DNA of 64,000 nt from Lewinellaceae bacterium (GCA_016710765.1 JADJUJ010000008.1:1-64000); one strand, 5' to 3'. Shown: positions 47,619-57,116, numbered from the stretch's first letter. Notes: generated by a model from the sequence alone, not told the origin. Program-made: numbers and translations.

Positions 47619-48053
47619 TCACTCCAGCACAAAGGTATAGTCGCGCTGCAAACTGGTGCCGTGGTTGTCTATGGCCCAAAAGGTAAAGCGCAGGCGGTCG
47701 CCAGGAAGAAAAGATCCCGGGCCAGGGAAGTTCAGAAATGCTATGCCGACTATGGCATCCACATTGAGTGAATTGCTGCTGATGCCCTGATCACCCTGAA
47801 TAATTCCGCCAAAATTGCCGTTGACTTCGTAAGACAGTTCCCATTCGGTGATAAACTGCTGGTCAGGGTCGGGGTCGGTGGAATTTGCGCGAACGACAAA
47901 CTCGAGTTCATCGTTGGGTGTGCGGGTACCCGACTGGTCGACGTCTGTCCAGTAAACATCAAAACGCTCCAGTTCTAGTGGGTAGGGGTCTCGTTGGCAA
48001 CCTGTGGCTAGCAGCAAGCCGGCAGCAAACAGGAAAAAGATAGATTGTTTCAT
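47619..48053 (-). CDS. Small lipoprotein, unknown function
   Basis: 144 residues. The lipobox 'FAAGLLLATGC' at residues 9-19 predicts lipidation. The mature part starts QRDPYPLELERFDVYWTDVD and contains 'NDELEFVVRANSTDPDPDQQ', 'WELSYEVNGNFGGIIQ' and 'LPGDRLRFTFWAIDNHGTSL', with a beta-rich, Asp-rich look that suggests an Ig-like single domain of an outer-membrane lipoprotein. I do not recognise a family. It is 113 nt upstream of the acyl-CoA dehydrogenase gene on the same strand, with nothing notable in the gap. Confidence 0.65.
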   Translation of the reverse strand: MKQSIFFLFAAGLLLATGCQRDPYPLELERFDVYWTDVDQSGTRTPNDELEFVVRANSTDPDPDQQFITEWELSYEVNGNFGGIIQGDQGISSNSLNVDAIVGIAFLNFPGPGSFLPGDRLRFTFWAIDNHGTSLQRDYTFVLE

Positions 48054-48181
48054 GGCACAATATCAGTGTGGTTGTTTGTTTTCTTGATGAGACACCAAAC
48101 TTACGACAGCGTTGCTTCCCGGGCCATTTCAGAAGACTGTTTTAAAACAGGTTTAACCCCTTTGTTAAGAAAAATTGAAGA

Positions 48182-48685
48182 TCAAACCCCAAATTGGAGT
48201 AGGTCGACATCTTCATTGGGCAGGCGTATGGTTTTTTCCAGTTGCATCCCCAGTTTTTCCAGCAGCCGAATAGAACCCTGGTTGCTGGGCAGGGTGATGG
48301 CGACAATGCGAGCAATTCCCAGCGTCTGGCGTGCAAATGCCAGGGTTGCGGAGGCCGATTCGAATGCATATCCCTGACGTTCATAGTCGGGCAAAAGCGC
48401 ATACCCAAGGTCCACATCTTCCAAGCCAGGCCGACGGATCAATCCGCACAGGCCAATGGGGGTATTGTCGCTGCGCAGACGCATGGCCCACAGGCCAAAG
48501 CCATGGTCGGCATAACCTTGCATCGGACCATTTTGCATGTACCGGACAGCATCGGTAAGGTTGCGCACGTTGCGATCACCAATATTAGCCAGCCAGCCAG
48601 GGCTGTTGACCAAGCGGAAGATGAATGCTGCATCTTCGGTATGGAGTTCAGTAAGGTGTAGTCTTTCGGTACTTAGAATGGTCAT
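48182..48685 (-). CDS. GNAT family N-acetyltransferase (RimJ/RimL-like)
   Basis: 167 residues. It starts MTILSTERLHLTELHTEDAA, the typical 'TERLxLRxLxxxDA' opening of the RimJ/RimL branch. The acetyl-CoA binding motif is 'DVDLGYALLPDYERQGYAFE' (Q/R-x-x-G-x-G/A equivalent: ERQGYA), followed by 'ARIVAITLPSNQGSIRLLEK' with LGMQ, the usual substrate-side helix. It probably acetylates an amino group on a small molecule or protein N-terminus. It begins 25 nt after the end of another, disrupted GNAT gene on the same strand. Confidence 0.88.
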   Translation of the reverse strand: MTILSTERLHLTELHTEDAAFIFRLVNSPGWLANIGDRNVRNLTDAVRYMQNGPMQGYADHGFGLWAMRLRSDNTPIGLCGLIRRPGLEDVDLGYALLPDYERQGYAFESASATLAFARQTLGIARIVAITLPSNQGSIRLLEKLGMQLEKTIRLPNEDVDLLQFGV

Positions 48686-48710
48686 ACGGCGCCGGTGTAA
48701 TCGTAAAGGG

Positions 48711-49312
48711 TTATTGGGTTTTTAATAGCCAATGCCTGGCCTCCATTTCGAACAGGATTTCTCCAGTGCTCGTCATGCCTGTTTTTGTCCAGCCTTTTTT
48801 TCAGCAACGTGTCGGAAATAACTTTCTCATTTGGCGGCACTTTTTGAGCGCTGCCTGCGTTGCCAAAACAGTAATGTAATTTACTACACGCCTGTTTTGA
48901 CGTCTTGTCAGCACGCAAAACCTGCACTCCAAATCCAGAAAGTTATTTCCGACACGTTGCCATAAAAAACAGCGGCCCGGGTTTCAGCTGCGGTGGACAG
49001 CCATACGGTTTTAATGGTTTTTGAAAAATACCAATCGAGCATAATTTGGTGCAGTGTTTTACCAATACCCTGTTTTTCATAATCCGGGTGTACAAACAAG
49101 GCCCAAATGCTAGCACCCTCCAAATCGGCTATGGCAAATCTTACAATTTCATTTTCTGCAGCACAAACCCAGCCCGCTCCTTTTTGGGTCAGGTATTCTA
49201 CTACATCCTCATCCTTAACCTTGGAGGGGTCGGAAAGTTGGTTTTCGCGAACGGCAAGGCGAACACGTTGAAGTTGTGCGACATCGGTAATTTGAGCTTC
49301 TCTGAACAGCAT
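48711..49312 (-). pseudogene. GNAT acetyltransferase gene split by a palindromic insertion
   Basis: The 5' part (49312-48961) encodes a normal GNAT: MLFREAQITDVAQLQRVRLA, 'WALFVHPDYEKQGIGKTLHQ' (acetyl-CoA loop EKQGIG) and 'TVWLSTAAETRAAVFY'. At that point a 157-bp inverted-repeat element intervenes. Beyond it, at 48803-48711, the sequence resumes with the expected GNAT C-terminus, 'GWTKTGMTSTGEILFEMEAR' followed by HWLLKTQ and TAA. Joined without the element, the product would be about 148 residues. The current frame reads into the element and ends after about 134 residues with a foreign tail (NVSEITFWIWSAGFAC). An A run after the element also appears one base short. The truncated product lacks the last strand pair of the fold and is probably inactive. 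Confidence 0.8.
48804..48960. mobile_element. 157-bp MITE-like element with perfect 24-bp terminal inverted repeats
   Basis: The left end GCAACGTGTCGGAAATAACT(TTCT) at 48804-48827 and the right end at 48937-48960 are exact reverse complements over 24 bp. The 109-bp core contains a second inverted pair CAAAACAG / CTGTTTTG and no open frame. It interrupts a GNAT gene. Flanks read ...TATG outside one end and TGAAAA outside the other on the minus strand, consistent with a 2-bp TG target duplication. No transposase is encoded, so mobilisation in trans would be needed. Confidence 0.8.
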
Positions 49313-49359
49313 GGGTGGTTGAGATGAGTGGTTTTAAGGGGTAACCTTCAGGCAAAGGT

Positions 49360-50634
49360 TTAATATTTATATTTCCCTTTCCACTGAATTTTCACGTTGT
49401 TTTTCACTTTTTCTTCAGCAGGGTTGGGGCCGGGATTGTAAAAAATCTCGCCGTCTATTTGATCTGGAAGCCCTTGTTGTTGTGTGAAATTGCCTTCAAA
49501 ATCATGGGCATATTGGTAACCGGAGCCGTAATTGAGGTCTTTCATTAATTTGGTTGGCGCATTGCGCAGGTGCAGTGGCACGGGCAGGTTGCCGGTTTTA
49601 CGCACCGCGTCCCAGGCGGCATTAATGGCCATGTAGGCACTGTTGCTTTTGGGCGAAGTGGCCAGGTAAACGGCGCATTGGGATAAAATGATGCGCGCTT
49701 CGGGCATGCCGATCATGCGAATGGCATCCATGGTGGTGGTGGCCAGCAGCAGTGCATTGGGGTTGGCCAGCCCAACGTCTTCAGCGGCCAGAATAATCAT
49801 GCGCCGGGCGATGAACTCAATATCCTCTCCGCCTTCCAGCATGCGCGCCAGCCAGTACACGGCGGCATTGGGGTCGGAGCCCCGCATCGATTTGATGAAA
49901 GCAGAAATGATGTCGTAGTGCAGCTCGCCAGTTTTGTCGTACAACGCAGTGTTTTGCTGTATAATTTCCTGCACCATTTGGTTGGTTATCTCGAAGGTTT
50001 CGCCGGGCTTTCTGAAATTGCTGACCAACTCAAGGGCGTTGAGCAGGCGGCGGGCATCACCACCGGAGTACAACAAAAGGGCTTCGTATTCGAGTACCTT
50101 GATGTCGGCATCGCGCAACTGCTCGTCGGTTACCAGGGCATGATCCAACAAACCAATGAGTTCCTGTTTTTCAAGGTGTTGCAAAACATAGACCTGGCAC
50201 CTGGACAGCAGTGCGGGAATGACCTCGAAAGAGGGGTTCTCAGTGGTGGCGCCAATAAGGGTGACCACGCCTTTTTCCACAGCGCCCAGCAGGGCATCCT
50301 GTTGGCTTTTGCTGAAGCGGTGGATCTCGTCAATGAACAGAATGGCGCCTTTTTGCTGGAAAAGGGTTTGTTTTTCAGCGCTGTCTATGGCCTCCCTAAT
50401 GTCTTTTACGCCGGAATTGATGGCAGACAGTTGGAAATAAGGTTTTTTCAGGATTTTAGCGATCAGTTGCGCCAGGGTGGTTTTGCCAACGCCGGGCGGG
50501 CCCCACAAAATAAATGACGGAATTTTTCCGGCATCGATGGATTGCCGCAAAACTGCGCCGGGGCCAACAAGGTGCTGCTGGCCAATGTATTCCTCCAGGC
50601 GCTGCGGGCGCATCCTTTCTGCAAGTGGTATCAT
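49360..50634 (-). CDS. rarA: Replication-associated recombination protein A (RarA/MgsA, AAA+ ATPase)
   Basis: 424 residues. AAA+ clamp-loader-like ATPase acting at stalled replication forks. It starts MIPLAERMRPQRLEEYIGQQ. Walker A is 'ILWGPPGVGKTTLAQLIAKI' near residues 41-60, Walker B 'GAILFIDEIHRFSKSQQDAL', sensor 1 'LIGATTENPSFEVIPALLSR' including the Arg finger region, and sensor 2 lies around 'YSGGDARRLLNALELV'. The C-terminal tetramerisation domain has 'SMRGSDPNAAVYWLARMLEG' and 'ILAAEDVGLANPNALLLATT', and the end 'PLHLRNAPTKLMKDLNYGSG' is characteristic. Standard length and complete. Confidence 0.95.
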   Translation of the reverse strand: MIPLAERMRPQRLEEYIGQQHLVGPGAVLRQSIDAGKIPSFILWGPPGVGKTTLAQLIAKILKKPYFQLSAINSGVKDIREAIDSAEKQTLFQQKGAILFIDEIHRFSKSQQDALLGAVEKGVVTLIGATTENPSFEVIPALLSRCQVYVLQHLEKQELIGLLDHALVTDEQLRDADIKVLEYEALLLYSGGDARRLLNALELVSNFRKPGETFEITNQMVQEIIQQNTALYDKTGELHYDIISAFIKSMRGSDPNAAVYWLARMLEGGEDIEFIARRMIILAAEDVGLANPNALLLATTTMDAIRMIGMPEARIILSQCAVYLATSPKSNSAYMAINAAWDAVRKTGNLPVPLHLRNAPTKLMKDLNYGSGYQYAHDFEGNFTQQQGLPDQIDGEIFYNPGPNPAEEKVKNNVKIQWKGKYKY

Positions 50635-50690
50635 AATAATATAGTCGGTCTTGTGCCCGATGCGAATGTACGGCTTTGGTGCTATTCCCC

Positions 50691-50698
50691 TATCTTTG
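50691..50698 (+). promoter_or_regulatory. Candidate -7 promoter box of DUF4403 gene
   Basis: TATCTTTG followed by CA matches the Bacteroidota TAnnTTTG consensus very well. It lies 78 nt before the ATG at 50777 in the divergent rarA/DUF4403 region. No clear -33 element at standard spacing. Confidence 0.5.
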
Positions 50699-50776
50699 CA
50701 GGGCTAACAAGTTCTTTGCCCAAGGCTACTATCCAATATCCGAAGACTAAAGTCCAGCTAAACCCATCGCCTGCTC

Positions 50777-52150
50777 ATGTTGCGCACCACGCTTGTACTG
50801 CTTTTTGCCATGAACCTACTTTCCTTTTGTAAAACAGCCAAGTCCACTGCTATCCAGCGGCCTGCAGAGCAGTATCAGGCGGAAACGGCGGCGCCATTGG
50901 TATCCACCATTGCCATTCCGGTAAGCATCGAAATTGGGGATTTGACGCGCACTTTAAACAGCCGGCTGACAGGGCCTTTGTACGAGGATTATTCTTACAA
51001 GGACAACGGCAACGACGACCTTATGATGAAGGCCGTGAAAAGCAGGGATATCAGTATTTTCCTCAACGGCAACACCATTAAATACAAGGTGCCATTGAGT
51101 CTTTGGTTCAAGAAAAACCTGTACCTGACGGAGGCAGAAGCACAGGGCGAATTGGCCCTTTCTTTCAAAACCACTTTTGACATAAACGACGACTGGACCC
51201 TGAGCACTGAGACGGAGGTGGAGTACCACGAATGGTTGACCAAGCCAGTACTGAAAACTGGCCTGGGCGACATCAGTATCGAGTCTATTGCCAATATTTT
51301 TCTTAACCGCACCAAGCGCACCCTCAGCCCAACCATCGCCCGGATTGTTGCCCAGCAACTTAACCTGCGCCCCTATGTGCAGGATGCCTGGGACGCTACT
51401 CAGCAGCCTACTTTACTGTCGGAGGAATACCAAATGTGGGTGAAAACCACCCCTGTCTCCATTGGCATGACGCCAGTGGTAACCGACTGGAAGAGCATCA
51501 AGGCTACCATTGCGGTGGAGTGCTACAACGACGTGACCTTTGGCACAAAGCCTAATTTTCGGGCAAATTCCATGCTGCCCAACCTTACCCATATTTTCAG
51601 TGCGCCGGATGATTTTCAAATGCAGTTCATGACTGATGTGCCCTTTTCTGAAGCGGAGCGGCTGGCCAAAAATATGATGGTAGGTCAGGAATTTGAATCG
51701 GGCAAAAAAAAGGTAAGGGTGGAGGATATTCGCCTTTGGGGTAACGATGACAAAATTGTGGTAGACAGCCGCTTGTCGGGTTCCTATCAGGGGGATGTTT
51801 ATTTCGTCGGCAGGCCGGTTTACAATGCCGAAAAGAATCAGATTGAAGTGGAAGACCTCGATTTCCATGCGGATACCCGCAACATGCTGTACAAGTCCGC
51901 AGCATGGTTGTTTCAGGGCCCCATCAAAAAAATGATGCGGGAGTCCATGACTTTTCCCCTTCACGAAGACATGAACGACCTGAAGAATTCGGTGCAAGAA
52001 ACGCTGAACCTTTACGAAATTCAGCCGGGTGTTTTGCTCAGCGGAACCATTGACAGCATTGCCGTCATGAATACCAGGGTGATGCCTTCTGGCATAAGGG
52101 TTAATTTGTTTTCCAAAGGCAAATTAAGCGTGGATGTAAAAGGGTTGTAA
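50777..52150 (+). CDS. DUF4403 family lipoprotein
   Basis: 457 residues. The start MLRTTLVLLFAMNLLSFC ends in a lipobox Cys at residue 18. The body has the features of DUF4403: 'STIAIPVSIEIGDLTRTLNS' near residue 45, 'IKYKVPLSLWFKKNLYLTEA' with EAQGELALSF, paired repeats of a TULIP-like lipid-binding beta/alpha unit, 'GSYQGDVYFVGRPVYNAEKN' and 'IEVEDLDFHADTRNMLYKSA' with AWLFQ near the C-terminus. TULIP-like proteins bind lipids in the envelope; a role in outer-membrane lipid handling is inference. It is convergent with the P-type ATPase gene, leaving only 6 nt between stops. Confidence 0.82.
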   Translation: MLRTTLVLLFAMNLLSFCKTAKSTAIQRPAEQYQAETAAPLVSTIAIPVSIEIGDLTRTLNSRLTGPLYEDYSYKDNGNDDLMMKAVKSRDISIFLNGNTIKYKVPLSLWFKKNLYLTEAEAQGELALSFKTTFDINDDWTLSTETEVEYHEWLTKPVLKTGLGDISIESIANIFLNRTKRTLSPTIARIVAQQLNLRPYVQDAWDATQQPTLLSEEYQMWVKTTPVSIGMTPVVTDWKSIKATIAVECYNDVTFGTKPNFRANSMLPNLTHIFSAPDDFQMQFMTDVPFSEAERLAKNMMVGQEFESGKKKVRVEDIRLWGNDDKIVVDSRLSGSYQGDVYFVGRPVYNAEKNQIEVEDLDFHADTRNMLYKSAAWLFQGPIKKMMRESMTFPLHEDMNDLKNSVQETLNLYEIQPGVLLSGTIDSIAVMNTRVMPSGIRVNLFSKGKLSVDVKGL

Positions 52151-52156
52151 AAGAGA

Positions 52157-54607
52157 CTATACCGGTTTCTCACGTTTAAAGATCTTTACCAGTTCGAACC
52201 AAACAACACTTAATAAGGCAACCGAAGTGCAAAGCGCTAGGTCCTGCCAGCCAGGCTGGGTGATTTTGAACATCTGGCTGATGGCAGGCACAAACAGAAT
52301 GGCCATCAAGATGACCATGGCCAGGCCCAGAATCATCCATAGCATTCTGTTGGGGTAAAAAATGGTGCGGTAAATGGGCTGTACAAATGACCTGTTGATC
52401 AGCGTAAGGAAAATATTGGAAAGCACAAGGGTCGTGAATACCAACGCTCTCGTCTCTTCTTCGCCAGCGCCCCGGTAAATTCCGTAATGGTATACCCCCA
52501 GTACACCTGCACTGATCACCAATCCCTGCAAAAGGCTGACCAACAGTTCTTTATTTGTAAACAAGGCGCTGTTGGCGTTGCGTGGAGGCCGGCGCATGTC
52601 GTCCGCTTCAGCGGGCTCATTTTCAAAGGCCACCGCGCAGGTCGGGTCCATGATCAGCTCCAGGAAGATGACGTGCACGGGCCCCAGAATGTGAAGGTAG
52701 GTCCAGCCAAAAACCAGCGGCAGCACTACCACCATAATAATGGGAAGGTGAATGGAAATGATGTAGCGAATGGCATTGCGGAGGTTTTTATAAATCTTTC
52801 GACCCTGTGCAACCGCTGTTATCATGCGGGCCAGGTCGTCATCCAGCAAAACCATGGAAGCAGCCGCTTTGGCAATTTCGGTGCCCCGGTGGCCCATTGC
52901 GACGCCAATCTGGGCCGATTTCAAAGCCGGGCCATCGTTCACGCCATCGCCGGTCATGGCAACCACTTCGCCATTGGCTTTCAGGGCTTCTACGATGCGG
53001 AGCTTGGCCGCAGGAAATACCCTGGCGAAGACGGTGGAGGTTTCTACTATTTTTTGGAGTTCCTCATCCGACATTTGGAGCATGCTGGCGCCGTCTACAA
53101 CTGGCCCTTCAATTACCAAACCGCTGGTCTCGGCAATGTTGCGCGCTGTTTCCGGGTAGTCACCGGTGATCATTTTAACCTTTATGCCTGCCTGGTAAAA
53201 CGAATCGAAAACCTTTTTTATGTTGTGTTTTGGGGGGTCGTGGAGGGCGAGCAAACCTTCAAATTGCCAGGCGAAATCGTCCTGGTGCTCGGGGAAAGCA
53301 CCCTCATGGCCGTCGGAAGCGGCTACGCCCAGTACCCGGTAGCCGCGGGAGGCCAGTTCATGGGTTTTTGCCAATACTGCTTTTTCCAAATCAGCAGGCG
53401 CCTTGCATACCAGCAAAATGCGTTCCACGGCACCCTTTGCAGCAACGATGCGGTGCTTGTCGGGCGTGCTGAAAACATGGGTCATCATGGGGGGCTGGCC
53501 GCCCAACGGGTATTCGTGGATAAAAGGGTGCAGCGGGCGGAGATCGGTCGTCACTGCTTCAGTATAAGCTTTATGGATGGCCTTTTCCATGGCATCAAAA
53601 GGCTCAGGCTCGCTCGACCACATGGCGTATTCCAACACCCGGTTTTGTCCGGAGAAATCGATCAGTTCCGCTACCTTCATTTTGTTTTCGGTGATGGTGC
53701 CCGTTTTATCGAGACAAATCACCGTAGCAGAGCCCAGGCTTTCCACGGTTTTGGGCTGCTTGACCAGGATTTTTTGCCTGGTCATTCGGGAGGCGCCAAG
53801 CGCCATGAAGGCAGAAAAGGCCACCGGGATTTCCTCCGGAACCAGCGCCATGGCAAACGCAAGCGAAAACAATAAGGCCTCTAAAAAGGCTCGGGAGTAG
53901 GCGTAATTGATGGCCAATACGATCAGAAAGGCCAGCATCCCGGCCAGCACCATTTGTTTGACGAAACGATCTATTTGCCGCTGCAATGGCGTGGGCTCCG
54001 TCTCGATGGCGTCGATTGATTTGCCCAGCTTGCCAAATTCAGTTTTAAAGCCTACTGCCTCAACAAGAGCAAGGCCTGATCCACTGGATGCAATGGTTCC
54101 CTGGAAAATACGGTCACCCTTATTTTTTGCAGCGGGGAGCGATTCTCCGGTAAGCACGGCTTCATCGATGGCCAGGTCGTTTTGCCGCTGAATTACGCCA
54201 TCGGCTGCAATGCGCTCACCTTCGGCAAATGCCAGCAAATCCCCCCCCACAACATCTTCCACAGCAATGGTTTGGCTTTCCCCTTCCCGAATTACCCTAA
54301 CCCGGGGTTGGCTGTAATCCGAGAGCGCCTTCAATGCCTTTTCGCTGCGGTATTCCTGGATGACTTCAATGCCAATAACAAACAGGATGGATACAAACAT
54401 CAGCCATGCTTCGCGGGAATCACCAATGGCAAAATACAGCACACAGGCCAACACCAGCAGCAGGAACATGGGCTCTTTCATTACGTCCCACAACAAACTG
54501 AGGAATTGCCTTTTAGGCCGGATGTACAGGCTGTTGTTGCCGTTTTTGCGGCGACTTTCAGCAACCTGGGCCGCATTTAAACCGTGAAGTGGTTGGTCTT
54601 TTGGCAT
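52157..54607 (-). CDS. Cation-translocating P-type ATPase (P2/Ca2+-ATPase-like)
   Basis: 816 residues, about ten membrane helices. It starts with a cation-ATPase N-domain 'QPLHGLNAAQVAESRRKNGN'. The actuator motif is 'DEAVLTGESLPAAKNKGDRI' (TGES). TM4 carries 'FALVPEEIPVAFSAFMALGA'-like sequence (MALVPEEIPVAF), the PExxP ion-binding motif of type P2 pumps. The phosphorylation site is 'VICLDKTGTITENKMKVAEL' (Asp near residue 298), nucleotide binding uses 'HRIVAAKGAVERILLVC', and the hinge is 'VAMTGDGVNDGPALKSAQIG'. 'LELIMDPTCAVAFENEPAEA' follows in the C-terminal membrane domain. It pumps a cation, probably Ca2+, out of the cytosol using ATP; the exact ion is inferred from the motif class. There is no heavy-metal-binding N-domain. 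Confidence 0.92.
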   Translation of the reverse strand: MPKDQPLHGLNAAQVAESRRKNGNNSLYIRPKRQFLSLLWDVMKEPMFLLLVLACVLYFAIGDSREAWLMFVSILFVIGIEVIQEYRSEKALKALSDYSQPRVRVIREGESQTIAVEDVVGGDLLAFAEGERIAADGVIQRQNDLAIDEAVLTGESLPAAKNKGDRIFQGTIASSGSGLALVEAVGFKTEFGKLGKSIDAIETEPTPLQRQIDRFVKQMVLAGMLAFLIVLAINYAYSRAFLEALLFSLAFAMALVPEEIPVAFSAFMALGASRMTRQKILVKQPKTVESLGSATVICLDKTGTITENKMKVAELIDFSGQNRVLEYAMWSSEPEPFDAMEKAIHKAYTEAVTTDLRPLHPFIHEYPLGGQPPMMTHVFSTPDKHRIVAAKGAVERILLVCKAPADLEKAVLAKTHELASRGYRVLGVAASDGHEGAFPEHQDDFAWQFEGLLALHDPPKHNIKKVFDSFYQAGIKVKMITGDYPETARNIAETSGLVIEGPVVDGASMLQMSDEELQKIVETSTVFARVFPAAKLRIVEALKANGEVVAMTGDGVNDGPALKSAQIGVAMGHRGTEIAKAAASMVLLDDDLARMITAVAQGRKIYKNLRNAIRYIISIHLPIIMVVVLPLVFGWTYLHILGPVHVIFLELIMDPTCAVAFENEPAEADDMRRPPRNANSALFTNKELLVSLLQGLVISAGVLGVYHYGIYRGAGEEETRALVFTTLVLSNIFLTLINRSFVQPIYRTIFYPNRMLWMILGLAMVILMAILFVPAISQMFKITQPGWQDLALCTSVALLSVVWFELVKIFKREKPV

Positions 54608-54763
54608 ATCAATTGGGTCATTTGATCGACCTTAAAGGTAATATGCCCATTCCATTTTTGGATACAACACTTAAACTTGTGTTAATTTAGAACCGGTCTA
54701 CGCAGCCGGGATTGAATTTAGCCTTACTTGCAGCATTGTTGTTCTTTAAAAACATTTAACAAG

Positions 54764-55400
54764 ATGCAGAAAATTACTTCACTTTTTACCCTGCTGTTGT
54801 TGTCTTGCGTGGGGAAATGCCACCTTACAGTTGTGGTTGTATGAAACCAGCAATGTGATCCAGGTCAGGCTGGGATCGATTGTGGTTGAAAGCCCAGCTA
54901 CCGTCTTCTACAACGGTGTTTCTCCGTTGATTGGCATTATGACAGATTTTACAATCGATCCGATCACGGATGAGGGTTACTTCACGTACAGTCATTGGGT
55001 AGTAGGCGATCCCAACATGCCCACAGATTCCATTGTTTGGAACACGCCACTTCCTTCCAGTGCCGACGGACCGCTGTATGGTTGTACCGGTATTCCTGCA
55101 GAAAATTCGGTGTTTACCTTTACCCCTGGTGATGTTTTGGGCCTTTCCTCCGCTGCTTTGCCTGCTTTGGAATTAGGGGTTTATCCCAATCCAACGGCGC
55201 AAACACTGATGTTTAGGATTCCTGCCCAGGCGGTTGCAACCCTGCGCTGTTTCAATGTTATGGGAGAACGGGTATTTGAAGTTGCCGTGCCGGCAGGGAC
55301 CGATCGGGTAGAACTGCCTTCCAACCTTCAGCCTGGTTCGTATTTTATCCAGCGGATCATTGGCAGTGAAGTGGCACAAGCAAAAATTGTGAAGTTGTAA
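54764..55400 (+). CDS. Small secreted protein with T9SS type A tail (one frameshift)
   Basis: About 211 residues. The start MQKITSLFTLLLLS is a signal peptide; one base is missing shortly after it, and the restored frame reads AWGNATLQLWLYETSNVIQV. The short mature domain contains 'SPATVFYNGVSPLIGIMTDF' and 'DEGYFTYSHWVVGDPNMPTD' and shows no known enzyme motif. The C-terminus is a clear T9SS sorting domain: 'LELGVYPNPTAQTLMFRIPA', 'LRCFNVMGERVFEVAVPAGT', 'VELPSNLQPGSYFIQRI' and AQAKIVKL. Role unknown; exported by T9SS. Confidence 0.8.
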
Positions 55401-55467
55401 GATTGTCTTTAGTCTTTGGTTTCAATCTCGGTCAAAAATACCGTATGAAATCACCTGCCAGGAAAGT

Positions 55468-55628
55468 TATACTCGCAATAAAGTGGTTTGCGAATGCTCA
55501 CTTGTCCTCAGCCCTCCTGGCTGCGTTATAAATACTCGCCGATGCGCTGCATCATCTGCGTTTTATGCCTTACCAGCAGAACTGATGACTGCGCGATTAT
55601 TTTCGCAAACCACTTTACTTCGAGTATA
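55468..55628. mobile_element. 161-bp MITE-like inverted-repeat element
   Basis: Ends TATACTCGCAATAAAGTGGT(TTGCGAA) at 55468-55494 and the near-perfect reverse complement at 55602-55628, with two differences. The 107-bp core contains GATGC-GCT-GCATC and ATAAA/TTTAT inverted pairs and no open frame. Its core shares spacing with the element at 48804-48960: TGCGTT, then exactly 33 nt, then TTTT, then CTT..CAGCA. It fills most of the 312-bp gap 55401-55712. Confidence 0.65.
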
Positions 55629-55712
55629 AAGTTTTAGATTGAACACCCTTTTTGAGAACAGCATTTGGCCAACCCAAATATCAACGGTTTTGGGTTGGCC
55701 ATTTTTTTAGGG

Positions 55713-57019
55713 CTATTTGGGTGCGTTCAGCGCCGATAGGTCCGGACTGATACCAAGCCACTGCTCCAGCGTCAAGCCGAAGTCCGCGGCCATCAGTATA
55801 GAGATATTGCGGATGCGGGCTTGCCCGTGGTCTTTTCCGGGAAGGATATAAGATTTTGAATTCACTTTTTGTGATGGGGTAATCCGGTCGGCCGACCAGG
55901 TGTCGCTGCCGCCATAAATGTAGAGGATGTTGTTGCCGTCTTTTTTAAGCCACCTATCCACCTTTTCATTCAGGCTGTTGTCGTATTTCGGGGTTTTATC
56001 CTTCAATGGCGAGAAGATGGCAGAAGGGTTACTGCTGAAATGTTTCAGCCAGGGTTTGAAGGGTTCAATGTTGTAACCGTAGTAGCCCATTTGCGTTCCT
56101 GCCTGGTAATAATGTGGTGCGTATGCCGTCATGGATTTGTCGGAAAAGAAGTCGAGGTTTGATACCGCCAGCAAACTTTCCAGGTAGGGGTCCAACTGGT
56201 CACCGGAAGGAAGGTCCTCGCAATGGCTGCCCCATTGCCAGAACGAAAAGGAGTATTCCAGTACTGCGTACTCGTAGGCCTTGCCCGGTGAACCCAGGTA
56301 GTCGAAAGTTAAGTCGGCGCCCATGTTGTACCATTTTAACCGCTCGAGCGCCTCGTCTTCGTGTTGGAGCAAAAAACGCTGGGTTTCAAATATTTTTTCC
56401 CGGCATTCGGGGCTGCCCACGGTGTCCAGAAACGTATAGATTCTGGAATCCTCATACCCTTTGTTGAAAGGCGCCACATAAGGAATGGAAACGTCCACAT
56501 CGTTGGGATAGAAATACCGGTAGAAAATGGTGGTCTGCCCACCTTTGCTGATGCCGGTACTGATCCATTTTCCAGCATAGATTTGCCGAAAAAGTTGGTT
56601 GATATGGTGCAAGTCTGCTGTCACTTGTTCCAGTGTCAGGTATTGCCAGTCCAGGGAGTCGGGAACAGAGCGGCCAAAATACCGGTGCTCGATATTGATG
56701 TAATTGGCGTCAAAATGGCTTCTATTTCATTTTTCCCAAGGTGAATCTGGTAGCCTTGCGTGTTCATCACGGTAGGCTGGTCGAAGCCGTGGTGGGTCAG
56801 CATGGCGAGTTGGTAAAAATGCCCCTTCTCCGGGTGCTGGTGGTCCAGGGGCTGCTGCACCAGAAGTTCGTATTGCAGTGGCGTGGCGCCAGGAGCAGAA
56901 ACCAGTCGGAAGGAAACATCAGGCAGGTTGAACAGTGCCTTTTCCAGTTTTGCCTGATCCGATTGAGCCAGCAGGAGATTTCCCGTCAGCATGAGGGATA
57001 GGAGGAGTGAAATACGCAT
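55713..57019 (-). CDS. Secreted S37-family (PS-10-like) serine peptidase (one frameshift)
   Basis: About 435 residues. Signal peptide MRISLLLSLMLTGNLLLAQ. The N-terminal strand region 'YELLVQQPLDHQHPEKGHFY' and 'THHGFDQPTVMNTQGYQ' leads into an alpha/beta hydrolase core. After the frame break near 56700 the restored frame reads ILDANYINIEHRYFGRSVPD and SLDWQYLTLEQ. The nucleophile elbow is 'GKWISTGISKGGQTTIFYRY' (G-x-S-x-G), with 'NDVDVSIPYVAPFNKGYEDS' next to it, the Asp probably in 'LYIYGGSDTWSADRI' and the His in 'LPGKDHGQARIRNI', completing Ser-Asp-His. This matches the S37 group (Streptomyces PS-10 tripeptidyl aminopeptidase). Secreted peptide degradation is likely. Confidence 0.83.
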
Positions 57020-57116
57020 ATAAAAATCTTTAGGAGTGTATTGTGGATTGCAAATGTGCGAAAAAAGGCTGGAAACTTGTCCGGGAAGCCTTGTCTGTGT
57101 GATGCTTGTTTTTTTC

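Noticed and set aside
52487..53875. Plus-strand open frame of 462 codons
   Set aside because: It lies entirely antisense to the P-type ATPase, whose motifs are intact, and its translation shows no domain and a shadow-like composition.
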